From: Candidatus Dadabacteria bacterium | GTDB lineage: Bacteria > J088 | Length of the DNA: 16,036 bases | Assembly: GCA_003695505.1 (NCBI GenBank) | Contig: RFIY01000123.1 | Coordinates: 1-16,036, forward strand | Reading direction: 5' to 3' | Shown: positions 6,860-14,508 of the stretch, one piece after another | Layout: each line of letters begins with the position of its first letter | Numbering within the stretch: position 1 is the first letter of the stretch | Position numbers and translations under genes: made by a program | Notes under the pieces: model-generated | What the model was told of the DNA's origin: nothing | Databases searched by the model: none | What the model saw: the letters and a program-made list of their open reading frames with translations, nothing else

Positions 6860-8899
6860 TTCCGCCTCGACGATCGCACGCAACTGTTCGACAAGGTGCG
6901 CATGCACGCCCGCGCGAACCCACAACGCCGGTTTCCCGATCGGAGCCGGCGTCGGGACGACCTGTCGCCCCGATTCTTGTCCTGAACCAAAGACTTCGAT
7001 CCAGTCGCCTTTCGGCAACCAGGCGTCTACGCGATCAACACCCGGCGCCACAACCGGAACAAAGACGACATCGTCGCCGAGCATCCATTGATGATCCGCC
7101 TGCCACGCCTCAGGCCATTCCGGATCCACCATCGCGGTGTGACGAATCAACGGCAGCCCGGACGCAAGACTCTCGTCCGCCAGCTCCCGAAAGTAAGTCG
7201 ACATGACCTGATGCAACCTTGCCATCGTGCGAAAATGCACCAGGGTGGCCTCGTCGCTGTCGAATCGATGATTTTCGTGCTTGCGCAGACCATCGTGCGT
7301 ACGCATGAACGGCGAAAACGCGCCGAGTTCCACCCAGCGTTGAAACAGTTCGCGGTCGCTGGGCCCGCCAGAAAACCCCGCAATGTCGTGCGTAAACAGC
7401 GGGATACCCGAAAATCCGGCCGTCAGTCCCGCGGTGACAACCGTCGGAATACCGTCCCCGGGATCCCAGCTCGCCTCCTGATCGCCGGCCCAGACGATCT
7501 GCGCGACACGCGCTTCATGGGTAAAACCCGAGCGCGTCAGCAGCACGAAGTCGCCATCGGGCCACGCGGCCTCAAGAACCTGACGATTGAGCTGGTGCCA
7601 CCGTTCGGGGTAGAGATTATGCCAGCGCGCCCCTTCTCCTGCCGCCACATGTGCATCAAACGGGACCCACTCACCGAAGTCGGCCATCCAGCCCCGCATG
7701 CCCAATTCGGCAGCGGCACGGGCATACCGCTGAAACCATGACGCGGCCTCGTCGTTGAATACGTCGAGCAGGCCGCCATCAAACGTAATGATCGTAAACA
7801 GATAGGGGTCGCCATCGGCCGTCTCGACCAGGTAACCATTCGATACGGCTTCTGGATAGTGATCATCATAATCCGGTACAACGAACGGATTGAAGTATCC
7901 CAGAAAGCGTACCCCTTGCGCGGCAAAATCCGCGATCGTTTCTTTGAGTCCGGGATACCAGCCCTGATCGTGAACCCATCGATATTTCACGCCGAAATTA
8001 TCGCCACCAAAATTGCGCGCGCCGACCCAGTCCTGCACCCAGACGGCACTGACCGGAATCTGGGCGTCCAACGCGGTCTGCAGGCGCTCTGTAACTGCGG
8101 TTGTGCCGCCCTGCGCCCCAAGCCACACGCCCTGCCACGCCCAGTCGGGCGGTAGTTGTGGTGTCCTCCCTGTATAGCGCGTGAGCACTTCCGTCAGGCG
8201 CAGCGGACCCGTCTCTGCATCTCCATCCGCCTCGCCAAAGAGACGCAGCGTTGGATTCGGATCCCAGACATCGATGGCAACCTCTCCGGGTTGCGTGTCG
8301 CAGACGTCCAGTCGACTGTAAGCCGGGGAGTCGATCAGCAGTCCCCAACCCTGACGAGGCTGCGCCAGCCAGGGCACCGGGTAGTAGGTATCCGTCAGAT
8401 CACCAAATGGCGGTGTCCCGTTCTCGCTACGACCAACGCCCTGCTCCTGCGTCCAGATATCCACGCTCTGCCCGCGTAAATCAACGAAGTTGTACTGCTC
8501 TCCACCACCCCAGAAGATGTCGTCTGCCTGACAAGGAAGCGAAAATCCGATGCCCTGCAGGTCTTCGCCGGACACGTTTTCAACCTGAATCGTCCAGCCG
8601 CCGGAGCCGGACTCCGCGTAGTGCAAGACCAGCCAGGTTCGTCCGCCTGGATCGACCCCAGCAACGCGTCCATTTCCGTCGTCCCTCAGGACCAACGCCA
8701 CATCATCGACGTTCTGGCGCGCGAACGAAAACATCCCGACCACCATGGAGACATCGGGCGTAAAGCGCAGCGCGCGAACGTCCATGATGGGCGGCAGATC
8801 CTCGGCAAGTCGGATACGATCCGGACGGATTTCGACGCTGTCCACGCACGCGACCAGCGCGATTCCCATGCAAACCGCGGTGACCCACAACCGCCTCAT
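6848..8899 (-). CDS. GH31 glycoside hydrolase lipoprotein, sulfoquinovosidase (YihQ)-like
   Basis: A 683-residue glycosidase with a lipoprotein signal peptide (lipobox LVAC, Cys18). An N-terminal beta domain is followed by the GH31 barrel from about residue 250. The nucleophile is D407 in WMADFGE (404-410) and the acid/base D473 in WAGDQ (470-474), close to E. coli YihQ D405 and D472 as I recall them. The barrel resembles YihQ throughout (QDW at 289, PFMRTHDG at 530-537, APIGKP at 652-657). Of the residues that bind sulfoquinovose in YihQ, both glutamines (Q263, Q289) and the tryptophan (W308) appear kept, but Arg301 aligns with K305 and Tyr508 with F509, so the substrate may differ. The ATG at 8897-8899 is chosen for its signal peptide; the open frame reaches further upstream but overlaps the preceding gene. 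It starts 11 bases after that gene's stop, indicating an operon. Confidence 0.87.
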   Translation of the reverse strand: MRRLWVTAVCMGIALVACVDSVEIRPDRIRLAEDLPPIMDVRALRFTPDVSMVVGMFSFARQNVDDVALVLRDDGNGRVAGVDPGGRTWLVLHYAESGSGGWTIQVENVSGEDLQGIGFSLPCQADDIFWGGGEQYNFVDLRGQSVDIWTQEQGVGRSENGTPPFGDLTDTYYPVPWLAQPRQGWGLLIDSPAYSRLDVCDTQPGEVAIDVWDPNPTLRLFGEADGDAETGPLRLTEVLTRYTGRTPQLPPDWAWQGVWLGAQGGTTAVTERLQTALDAQIPVSAVWVQDWVGARNFGGDNFGVKYRWVHDQGWYPGLKETIADFAAQGVRFLGYFNPFVVPDYDDHYPEAVSNGYLVETADGDPYLFTIITFDGGLLDVFNDEAASWFQRYARAAAELGMRGWMADFGEWVPFDAHVAAGEGARWHNLYPERWHQLNRQVLEAAWPDGDFVLLTRSGFTHEARVAQIVWAGDQEASWDPGDGIPTVVTAGLTAGFSGIPLFTHDIAGFSGGPSDRELFQRWVELGAFSPFMRTHDGLRKHENHRFDSDEATLVHFRTMARLHQVMSTYFRELADESLASGLPLIRHTAMVDPEWPEAWQADHQWMLGDDVVFVPVVAPGVDRVDAWLPKGDWIEVFGSGQESGRQVVPTPAPIGKPALWVRAGVHAHLVEQLRAIVEAESAP

Positions 8900-8910
8900 C
8901 GCTCGGTTCG

Positions 8911-10386
8911 TCAAGGCTGGCTGCGTACGGGCTGCCACCATGACCCGGTATGATCGATGACGGCTGTCGCGCCGGGACGGGTCACCTGCACGTTGACCGC
9001 AGGTTTGCGGGCATCTGCATACAGCACCGCGGGAATCGCGAGCTCGAATACCTGCGACCAGCGCGCGACGAGCCCTTCTTGCGGCCGCCCCTCCGATGGG
9101 GGCGCGGCCCCTGTACGAATACGCGTGGCCCAACTGTTGTTGCGATCGTCGGCGATCACGAGCAGGTCCGCGCGACGATCTCCGTCGAAGTCCAGCTGAA
9201 CCTGCACCCAGAATGCGGCGGCGGGATTGATCTGCCCAGCAGGGTCGACGCGCACGAACAGTCCATTTTCGCCCTCGCCCACGGCGACCTGCTGGATGTC
9301 GAATTCGCGGGACTCACCTGTTTTATCGCGGTAAACCTTGTGCGGGAAACCCTGTTCCCAGTCCCCGGCCAGTCCGTCCACGGCAATACGGTCTGGCGCC
9401 TGATCCGGGCGCCCGTCCCCGTCGCTGTCGCGATCGACCGGGTTGAACCCATACCAGTATTCGAATCCGTCCGAAAGCTGATCACCATCGCTGTCCGTGC
9501 GTTCTGGAGAGGTACCCAGCATTGGTTCGAGGCCATCAGCCAGATCGTCGCGATCCTGATCCTGGAAGGCGCGCAAATCAATCTGCCGATAGGCGCCGGT
9601 ACGCACCCAACCACTCAGTAAAGCGTCCGGATCTGAACCGGCGCTTTTCAGCAGGCCGGCCAGCGCCGTTGCCTCGACCGGGCGCTTCGCGGTCGCCGTG
9701 TCACGGATCCACGCGTCCCAGCCCCGACTACCAACGACTGCTGCAACTGCGGCGACAAACGCGGCCGCCTTTGCGCACAGGTACGCAAATCCGTCCCGGC
9801 TCTGCTCATAGAGCTTGACGCCCTCGAGAGGACGATCAAGCTGCCCGCGCTGGGTCAACAGCAGATTACGATCGAGGCGTACGGCCTCTCTGACATCGTC
9901 ACCAAAACCTGCGGCACGGAGAAACATCCACCCCTCATAACGCGCCAGCCCTTTCATTAACCAGGCATCGGCGACCGTGCCCGGATGGAACCAGAAGTGG
10001 GCAATCTGCTCCGCCAGCACGACCGGTCCGGCCGGATATTTCAGACGTAACCCGTGCTTGCGACCGTTCCATCCAGCGGACGGCAACGATGGCTCTTCAA
10101 TGACCAGTACCGTGTCCAGCCCGCTCGGCACCCCGTGTCGACGGATCGCTACGGCAAGCAAGCGTGTCGTCCATTCCGCAACCTGGCGTCCCCACTCCTG
10201 ATGCTCCGGTTCTGTATAGACGCGCACCTGAAGCGTACGATCACCTGCGACGACCTCGGCATTTCGCTCGACCATCCGAGACTGCCGCACCTTCCAGCCA
10301 TCCGGATCGAATCCGGAAGCTGTAGCGGAAGCCGAAACCAGCACCGCCAGCGACACCATAAAAATCCACCTGGAACCGTTCATCAT
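8911..10386 (-). CDS. Exported M1-like pseudo-peptidase with thrombospondin type 3 and CBM9-like regions
   Basis: A 491-residue exported protein with a signal peptide (about 1-24, ending ASATASG). Residues about 120-160 resemble the zinc region of M1/gluzincin peptidases (LAEQIAHFWF...DAWLMKGLARYEGW). The HExxH motif reads EQIAH at 126-130 and the downstream NEG is MKG at 144-146, so two zinc ligands and the catalytic Glu are missing and catalysis is unlikely. Residues 276-328 are Asp-rich, calcium-binding thrombospondin type 3-like repeats (DQDRDDLADG, DSDGDQLSDG, DSDGDGRPD). From about 335, VDGLAGDWEQG opens a beta-sandwich like CBM9/DOMON domains, possibly carbohydrate-binding. The GH31 gene follows after 11 bases, suggesting a joint role on an extracytoplasmic glycan. 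Two adjacent ATGs (10384-10386 and 10381-10383) are possible starts; GGGA lies six bases before the second. Function is inferred. Confidence 0.72.
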   Translation of the reverse strand: MMNGSRWIFMVSLAVLVSASATASGFDPDGWKVRQSRMVERNAEVVAGDRTLQVRVYTEPEHQEWGRQVAEWTTRLLAVAIRRHGVPSGLDTVLVIEEPSLPSAGWNGRKHGLRLKYPAGPVVLAEQIAHFWFHPGTVADAWLMKGLARYEGWMFLRAAGFGDDVREAVRLDRNLLLTQRGQLDRPLEGVKLYEQSRDGFAYLCAKAAAFVAAVAAVVGSRGWDAWIRDTATAKRPVEATALAGLLKSAGSDPDALLSGWVRTGAYRQIDLRAFQDQDRDDLADGLEPMLGTSPERTDSDGDQLSDGFEYWYGFNPVDRDSDGDGRPDQAPDRIAVDGLAGDWEQGFPHKVYRDKTGESREFDIQQVAVGEGENGLFVRVDPAGQINPAAAFWVQVQLDFDGDRRADLLVIADDRNNSWATRIRTGAAPPSEGRPQEGLVARWSQVFELAIPAVLYADARKPAVNVQVTRPGATAVIDHTGSWWQPVRSQP

Positions 10387-10436
10387 TCTTCCCGGAATCT
10401 GGGTTGTTCATCTGCAAATCGCAGGACAAGGAAACA

Positions 10437-10462
10437 GCGGCTGCACAATGTCGTACAGCCGC
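10437..10462 (-). terminator. Possible weak terminator hairpin downstream of htrA
   Basis: A stem of seven perfect pairs (GCGGCTG/CAGCCGC) extended by three more, one of them a T-G wobble, encloses a 6-base loop. On the minus strand it is followed by TGTTTCCTT, an imperfect T tract. It lies between htrA and the pseudo-peptidase gene and could end the htrA transcript or act in the leader of the next gene. The rest of the 238-base spacer 10387-10624 shows no gene and no promoter I would defend. Confidence 0.4.
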
Positions 10463-10624
10463 ATGTAAGCTTAGCAGTCCGTCGGTTCAGGTGCATTTCG
10501 AGACGGCATTGCGGACCGGTTTTCTGCCTGCCGCACCGGCTGTAATGCGATGGCTTTCGAAGATAGACGGCGCCTCGTCACCGCCCCCTCAATCTTGTAA
10601 CCCTGTGCCGACTGGCAGAAGGCT

Positions 10625-12163
10625 TCAATCCTCTTCGAGGGGCACCGCCACGAACCGGTTTTGCTCTCCTCGACGAATCAACAGAGCCAGCGCGCCGCGA
10701 TCAGCCTTCCTGGCAGCCTTCACGGCCGCCTTGAGATCTTCTGGCGCCGCCAGCACTGCTGACCCCGCGCGAAGCAGAACGTCGCCGGGATGCAGGATTC
10801 CGGCTGCGGGGCTGTCGGGGTCGACCGCATCGACGACAAGCCCCTGCTCGACGCCGACCTGTTCGCGTTCCTGCGGCGTCAGAGCGTGGAGCGTCAGTCC
10901 CAGGATTTCGTCTCGGTCCGGCTCTTCCGTCTCATTTTCTGTCGAGTCGGACTGCTGCCGATCCTGCTCCCCTTCCGGCAGCGTGCCCAACTTGACCTGC
11001 ACCTGCTTCTTCTTGCCATCGCGAATGATGGTCACGGTAGCCTTCGTCCCTGGCGGCGTAGTCGAGACGCGAACGGGCAGCTCCTGCATTCTGTGGATCG
11101 TCTCACCATTGAATGCCACGATCACATCGCCCACCTCGATACCCGCCTTTGCCGCGGGGCTGTCCGGATAGACCTGTGTGACCAGCGCGCCATGCGGCTC
11201 ATCGAGGCCCAGCCCTTCTGCCAGTTGCTCATCGACCGGCTGAATCATAACCCCGAGATAGCCTCGTGTAACCTTCTTGTGCTCACGAAGTTCGTCGACG
11301 ATATAGCGCGCGAGATTGCTTGGGATCGAAAACCCGATTCCGGCACTCTGACCCGTACGCGAAAAGATTGCCGTATTGATGCCGATGATTTCGCCCCGCA
11401 GGTTGATCAGCGGACCACCGCTGTTGCCGGGGTTGATACTGGCGTCCGTTTGCAAGAAGTCCTGATATGGCAGGTCACTACCAATCGAACGCCCTTTCGC
11501 ACTGATGATCCCGGCCGTAAACGTGTGATTCAAACCGAACGGATTGCCGACCGCAAGTACCCATTCGCCGATGCGCGCCGCGTCTGAATCGCCGAATTTC
11601 AGCCACGGATACTCACCCTTTTCCTTGATCCGCAACAACGCGAGATCAGTTTTGGGATCGGCGCCAACGACCTCTGCCTCAAGGCGACGATCATCGGCGA
11701 GCACGACCTGAATTTCATCCGCGCCATCAATGACGTGGTTGTTCGTCACAACGTATCCGTCGGCGCTGACGATCACACCCGATCCGAGCGCCGCCTGCAT
11801 CTTCTTTTTGCGTGGCGCAGGTTCGGAGCGACGTTGTTGCCCTTGCGGCTGCTCTGGCATCGGCAACCCGAAGAAGCGGAACAGATCACGAAACTGAGGC
11901 GGGAGTTGATCCGGCGAAATGCCCGGCATACCGGGAATCTGTTGCTGCTCGACAATCCGGGCAGTCGCGATGTTGACGACGGCCGGTTTGACCGTCTCGG
12001 CCAGATCCGCGAAGTCGAACGGTGCCGATGCCGGCGTTTCCGGAATCTGGGGTGCCCGCTCCGCAGCGGTAGGCGCCCCGCCCAGATCAAAACAACTGCC
12101 GGCAATCAAGCCAACAGACAGGCACAACGCGCCGAACCCGACCAACGTCAGCCGCCGACGCAT
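10625..12163 (-). CDS. HtrA/DegP-family (Do) serine protease
   Basis: Envelope protease/chaperone that degrades or refolds misfolded exported proteins. Its 512 residues start with a signal peptide or lipoprotein signal (IAGSC, Cys24; the lipobox is imperfect, so anchoring is uncertain). The trypsin-like domain has catalytic H143 (NNHVIDGA), D173 (KTDLAL) and S248 (NPGNSGGP). The LA-loop region (about 75-122) is rich in Pro and Gln. PDZ1 covers about 302-395, an acidic Gln/Ser/Glu linker 396-418 follows, then a divergent PDZ2 (about 420-509). Two PDZ domains place it with DegP/DegQ rather than DegS. Its ATG overlaps the stop of the DUF1844 gene (TGATG), indicating translational coupling. Confidence 0.95.
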   Translation of the reverse strand: MRRRLTLVGFGALCLSVGLIAGSCFDLGGAPTAAERAPQIPETPASAPFDFADLAETVKPAVVNIATARIVEQQQIPGMPGISPDQLPPQFRDLFRFFGLPMPEQPQGQQRRSEPAPRKKKMQAALGSGVIVSADGYVVTNNHVIDGADEIQVVLADDRRLEAEVVGADPKTDLALLRIKEKGEYPWLKFGDSDAARIGEWVLAVGNPFGLNHTFTAGIISAKGRSIGSDLPYQDFLQTDASINPGNSGGPLINLRGEIIGINTAIFSRTGQSAGIGFSIPSNLARYIVDELREHKKVTRGYLGVMIQPVDEQLAEGLGLDEPHGALVTQVYPDSPAAKAGIEVGDVIVAFNGETIHRMQELPVRVSTTPPGTKATVTIIRDGKKKQVQVKLGTLPEGEQDRQQSDSTENETEEPDRDEILGLTLHALTPQEREQVGVEQGLVVDAVDPDSPAAGILHPGDVLLRAGSAVLAAPEDLKAAVKAARKADRGALALLIRRGEQNRFVAVPLEED

Positions 12164-12756
12164 CAGTTGCCCCCCCTCGGCGCACCGGCAGGACCGGCAG
12201 GACCCGGCCCTGGTTGAGACATCTGCTCCACTTTTTGACGGAAGCGCATCATCAACTCATATAGCAACTGGTCGAACAGGCGAGATTCCTGTGCCGTGAG
12301 ATTGCCATCCGTTTTTTGCCGCAGCACGCTGAGAATCTCGAGCGTCTGCTGCGCGGCCTCCAGATTTTCGCGCACGATCCCGCTACCGGGATCGGGCACC
12401 TCGCCGAGATGGACGAGCATCGAATGCGCAAGACTGTTCAGGAACTCGAGGAAAATCTGGGTCTGAAGTTGCTCCTGCGCCGACTGTCCGTCGCCGGATG
12501 GCTCGGACGGCGGCGTCCCTTGCGACGCACCCGGTTCGGGAGCTGCTTCAGGAGCCGGCTGTGGCGCCGCCGGCTGTAGTGGCGCGGCAGGTTCAGGCTG
12601 CTGCTGCGCCGATTCGATCAGATCAGGCGCCGCATCCGTCCGCTCCCGCGGCTCGGCGTCTGGTCGCTCGACAACATTGCCGTCATCGTCCAAAACGAAC
12701 CGCCGGCGGTCCTTGACCTTGACACGGCCTTCTTCTCGCTCGCGCTCTTCGCTCAT
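12163..12756 (-). CDS. DUF1844 domain protein
   Basis: A 197-residue soluble protein. A charged N terminus (MSEEREREEGRVKVKDRRRF) leads into a Pro/Ala/Gln-rich, probably disordered linker (about 40-95). The DUF1844 core at 101-173 (LAHSMLVHLGEVPDPGSG and LRQKTDGNLTAQESRLFDQLL) is predicted helical, and a short Gly-Pro-Ala tail (PGPGPAGPAGAP) ends the protein. DUF1844 has no established function and is common in Deltaproteobacteria and Acidobacteria. An in-frame extension to 12975 exists, but the ATG at 12754-12756 matches the typical family N terminus, and a promoter-like TTGACA lies within the extension. Its ribosome site is modest (AAAGG about 11 bases upstream). It is first in an operon with the HtrA gene. 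Confidence 0.85.
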   Translation of the reverse strand: MSEEREREEGRVKVKDRRRFVLDDDGNVVERPDAEPRERTDAAPDLIESAQQQPEPAAPLQPAAPQPAPEAAPEPGASQGTPPSEPSGDGQSAQEQLQTQIFLEFLNSLAHSMLVHLGEVPDPGSGIVRENLEAAQQTLEILSVLRQKTDGNLTAQESRLFDQLLYELMMRFRQKVEQMSQPGPGPAGPAGAPRGGN

Positions 12757-12829
12757 CGCATTGTTTGCCTTTCGTAACTGAATCAATACAGGATGATCCG
12801 TGCCGGAATCGCCCCGCGGCACTGCAATA

Positions 12830-12857
12830 ACAATAGGCGCGCCGGTCCAGGTGTCAA
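12830..12857 (-). promoter_or_regulatory. Putative promoter for the DUF1844-htrA operon
   Basis: On the minus strand a perfect -35 TTGACA (12852-12857) is followed by a 16-base spacer and TATTGT (12830-12835, four of six). The leader to the DUF1844 ATG would be about 68 bases. The spacer is slightly short and the -10 box imperfect. Confidence 0.42.
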
Positions 12858-12922
12858 GTGCCTGCCGCGCACCGTCGAAACGCATAACGATTATTGTGAC
12901 AAACCACGACGCGTCCCGGTTC

Positions 12923-12951
12923 CTGCCACCTGCGGACAGTTGGGTTACAAT
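12923..12951 (+). promoter_or_regulatory. Putative promoter of tRNA-Leu(CAA)
   Basis: A -10 TACAAT (12946-12951, five of six) with a 17-base spacer and a -35 CTGCCA (12923-12928, four of six) lies about 70 bases before the tRNA, a distance similar to that seen for tRNA-Leu(GAG) at 5974. It is divergent from the DUF1844 promoter. Confidence 0.55.
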
Positions 12952-13022
12952 GGTTGATCGGTACGCGCTGCCCACCTTGCTCCCGCGTCCGACCGTTTAC
13001 AGAAGACCAACTTTCTCGATTT

Positions 13023-13106
13023 GCCGGGGTGGCGGAATTGGTAGACGCGGTGGACTCAAAATCCATTGGTGGTGACATCGTGGGGGTTCGAGTCCCCCCC
13101 CCGGCA
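13023..13106 (+). tRNA. tRNA-Leu(CAA)
   Basis: An 84-base class II tRNA. The acceptor stem GCCGGGG pairs with CCCCGGC, with discriminator A at 13106. The anticodon stem GTGGA/TCCAT (13050-13054 and 13062-13066) closes loop CTCAAAA with anticodon CAA at 13057-13059. The long variable arm is TGGTG-GTGA-CATCG and the T arm is GGGGG-TTCGAGT-CCCCC. It reads TTG leucine codons. CCA is not encoded. A T-rich stretch follows without a hairpin. Confidence 0.97.
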
Positions 13107-13946
13107 CATCTTCTTTTTTTACTGATCTTGTCGCTCGTCGCGGCCTGCAACGACACGGAGTGCCGTCCGTGCGGCGACGGAACAGCCTACCTGCTGGACG
13201 GCTACGCATTTGCGACCTCCGTTGAAACGAACGGCGACCAGATCCTTCTGGACGGCTTTGATCTCGATGGCATCGATGCGAAACCCGGCGACCCTGCGGG
13301 TTGCCGATTCGGTGATGCAACAGCGCCGGACGGACGCACGGGGATCGACAATCAGCTCGGCTATCTGACCGCTCTGTTCGACTACGAATCACTTCGCGTC
13401 GTGCCTGGTGCGTTCGCCGAGACCGTTTCCAACGGCACTGGGCTGATCGTGATCGAAGCGACGTCCGGCACGCCCGATGCGCCAGGCGGCGGCAAGCTCT
13501 ATGCCTGGTCGCTGAGCGATCCCGCACTGGCGACGGGGCTGCCGCTGACCGACGCCAGCATCTCGCTCGGGGGCGCCGATCTGGCCGCCATCGCGGACAC
13601 GAACTCATTGAGCCCCGGCGGACACGTCATCTGGGGACCATACGAGGCGACGTTCCGTTTTCGGGTCGGCGACATCTGGACAGGCCTGACATTCGAACGC
13701 GCACATCTGCGCCTGGAACCGTCCGCTGACGGGACCCGTCTGAACGGTTATTTTGGCGGCCTCGTGTCGCTTCCGGTCGCGCACCGCTTCCTGGTCGATA
13801 TACAGCCGAACAACCCCAATATTTCATCGGCGCTCGATACGCTATTGCCGTTACTCGCCGACACCCGCAGCGCGCCAGACGCCGACTGCGACAGGATCTC
13901 GGTTGGATTTGGCGTCACCTACCGGCGGGTGCATCTCACGGACTGA
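13080..13946 (+). CDS. Putative lipoprotein of unknown function, start inside tRNA-Leu(CAA)
   Basis: I do not recognise a family. From a GTG at 13080-13082 it has 288 residues: a short N region with one Arg (MGVRVPPPAH), a hydrophobic stretch LLFLLILSLVAA and a lipobox Cys at 23, then a Cys-rich start (C28, C31) and a mature part rich in Gly, Asp and Thr that looks mostly beta. Low Cys after the N terminus and alternating hydrophobic segments fit a secreted or outer-membrane lipoprotein. The signal peptide is intact only if translation begins within the tRNA gene: after the tRNA there is no ATG or GTG before the lipobox, and a TTG at 13128 leaves just six residues before the Cys. GGTGGTGA about seven bases before the GTG (counting from GGTGG) could serve as a ribosome site. 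Coding potential is good; the start is uncertain. Confidence 0.62.
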   Translation: MGVRVPPPAHLLFLLILSLVAACNDTECRPCGDGTAYLLDGYAFATSVETNGDQILLDGFDLDGIDAKPGDPAGCRFGDATAPDGRTGIDNQLGYLTALFDYESLRVVPGAFAETVSNGTGLIVIEATSGTPDAPGGGKLYAWSLSDPALATGLPLTDASISLGGADLAAIADTNSLSPGGHVIWGPYEATFRFRVGDIWTGLTFERAHLRLEPSADGTRLNGYFGGLVSLPVAHRFLVDIQPNNPNISSALDTLLPLLADTRSAPDADCDRISVGFGVTYRRVHLTD

Positions 13947-13989
13947 CGGCTGTCTTGTCGCAATACTGTCGGGAACAAGGGACGCGGGA

Positions 13990-14469
13990 TTATCTGGTGC
14001 GACCTTGTTCCTGCCTGCAGGCCGCCAGAAATCGCTCCGGCTTGACGATGGTCGGAAACGGACGCATCATCAGATCGCCCTTCTGCCGTACGAGCAGCGT
14101 CGGATAACCGGAGATGCGCAACTGATGGGCCAGTTCTCGCGCGCGCGGATCTTCCTCAGCGTTGATTTTGACGCGCGAAAATCCGCTCAGACATTGCTGG
14201 ATCTCCGGATGCGGCAGGATCTCGCGGTTGAGCTTGCGGCAATAGGGGCACCAGTCGGTGTAGACGTAGACGAGTAACGGTTTCCCGGTCTCGAGGTGCA
14301 TTTTCGCGGCGATGTCGAACCCATCCGGCCCGTCAAGCCAGACACCGGGGACGCCGTCATGGTTCTCGACGATTGGCTGCGATACGGGAGCGTCTTTCGC
14401 CCGGACGGACCAGGGAACTGCGAGTGAGACAAGCAACAACAAAGCGATCGACAAGGCGCGAATATGCAT
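13990..14469 (-). CDS. Exported thioredoxin-fold protein (DsbD-gamma-like)
   Basis: A 159-residue protein with a signal peptide (about 1-24, ending SVRAKD). The thioredoxin-fold domain has active-site WCPYC (C74 and C77) at 73-77 after the strand PLLVYVYTD, and the cis-proline motif GYPT at 121-124. The domain resembles thioredoxin_7 and the C-terminal domain of DsbD more than classical thioredoxin (WCGPC), so a periplasmic thiol reductase or disulfide role is likely; its partner is unknown. Start ATG at 14467-14469 with a weak GGA eight bases upstream. It converges on the lipoprotein gene at 13080-13946, 43 bases away, and lies just past the mdh terminator. Confidence 0.82.
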   Translation of the reverse strand: MHIRALSIALLLLVSLAVPWSVRAKDAPVSQPIVENHDGVPGVWLDGPDGFDIAAKMHLETGKPLLVYVYTDWCPYCRKLNREILPHPEIQQCLSGFSRVKINAEEDPRARELAHQLRISGYPTLLVRQKGDLMMRPFPTIVKPERFLAACRQEQGRTR

Positions 14470-14508
14470 CGGTCAATTCCGTGTCCAGAAGCGTTCTGAC
14501 GTTTCAGC

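Noticed and set aside
8900-9133. In-frame upstream extension of the GH31 reading frame (78 more codons)
   Set aside because: It overlaps the 3' end of the pseudo-peptidase gene in another frame, is Arg/Ala/Cys-rich without any domain, and would bury the lipoprotein signal peptide starting at 8899.
9300-9600. DNA repeats encoding the Asp-rich calcium-binding stretch, considered as a tandem repeat locus
   Set aside because: The similarity is at the protein level (DxDxDG motifs); the nucleotide units are not regular enough to call a repeat array.
12757-12975. In-frame upstream extension of the DUF1844 protein
   Set aside because: It contains a TTGACA promoter box and adds residues unlike the family; the shorter start gives the usual DUF1844 N terminus.
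13023-13106. tRNA-Leu(CAA) as the attachment site of an integrated element
   Set aside because: No integrase, no repeated tRNA 3' fragment and no compositional shift were found in the window, so integration cannot be supported.
13107-13130. A frameshift at the T7 run explaining the missing start of the lipoprotein
   Set aside because: Neither other frame upstream of the run offers an ATG with a signal peptide N region, so a frameshift does not restore a better start.
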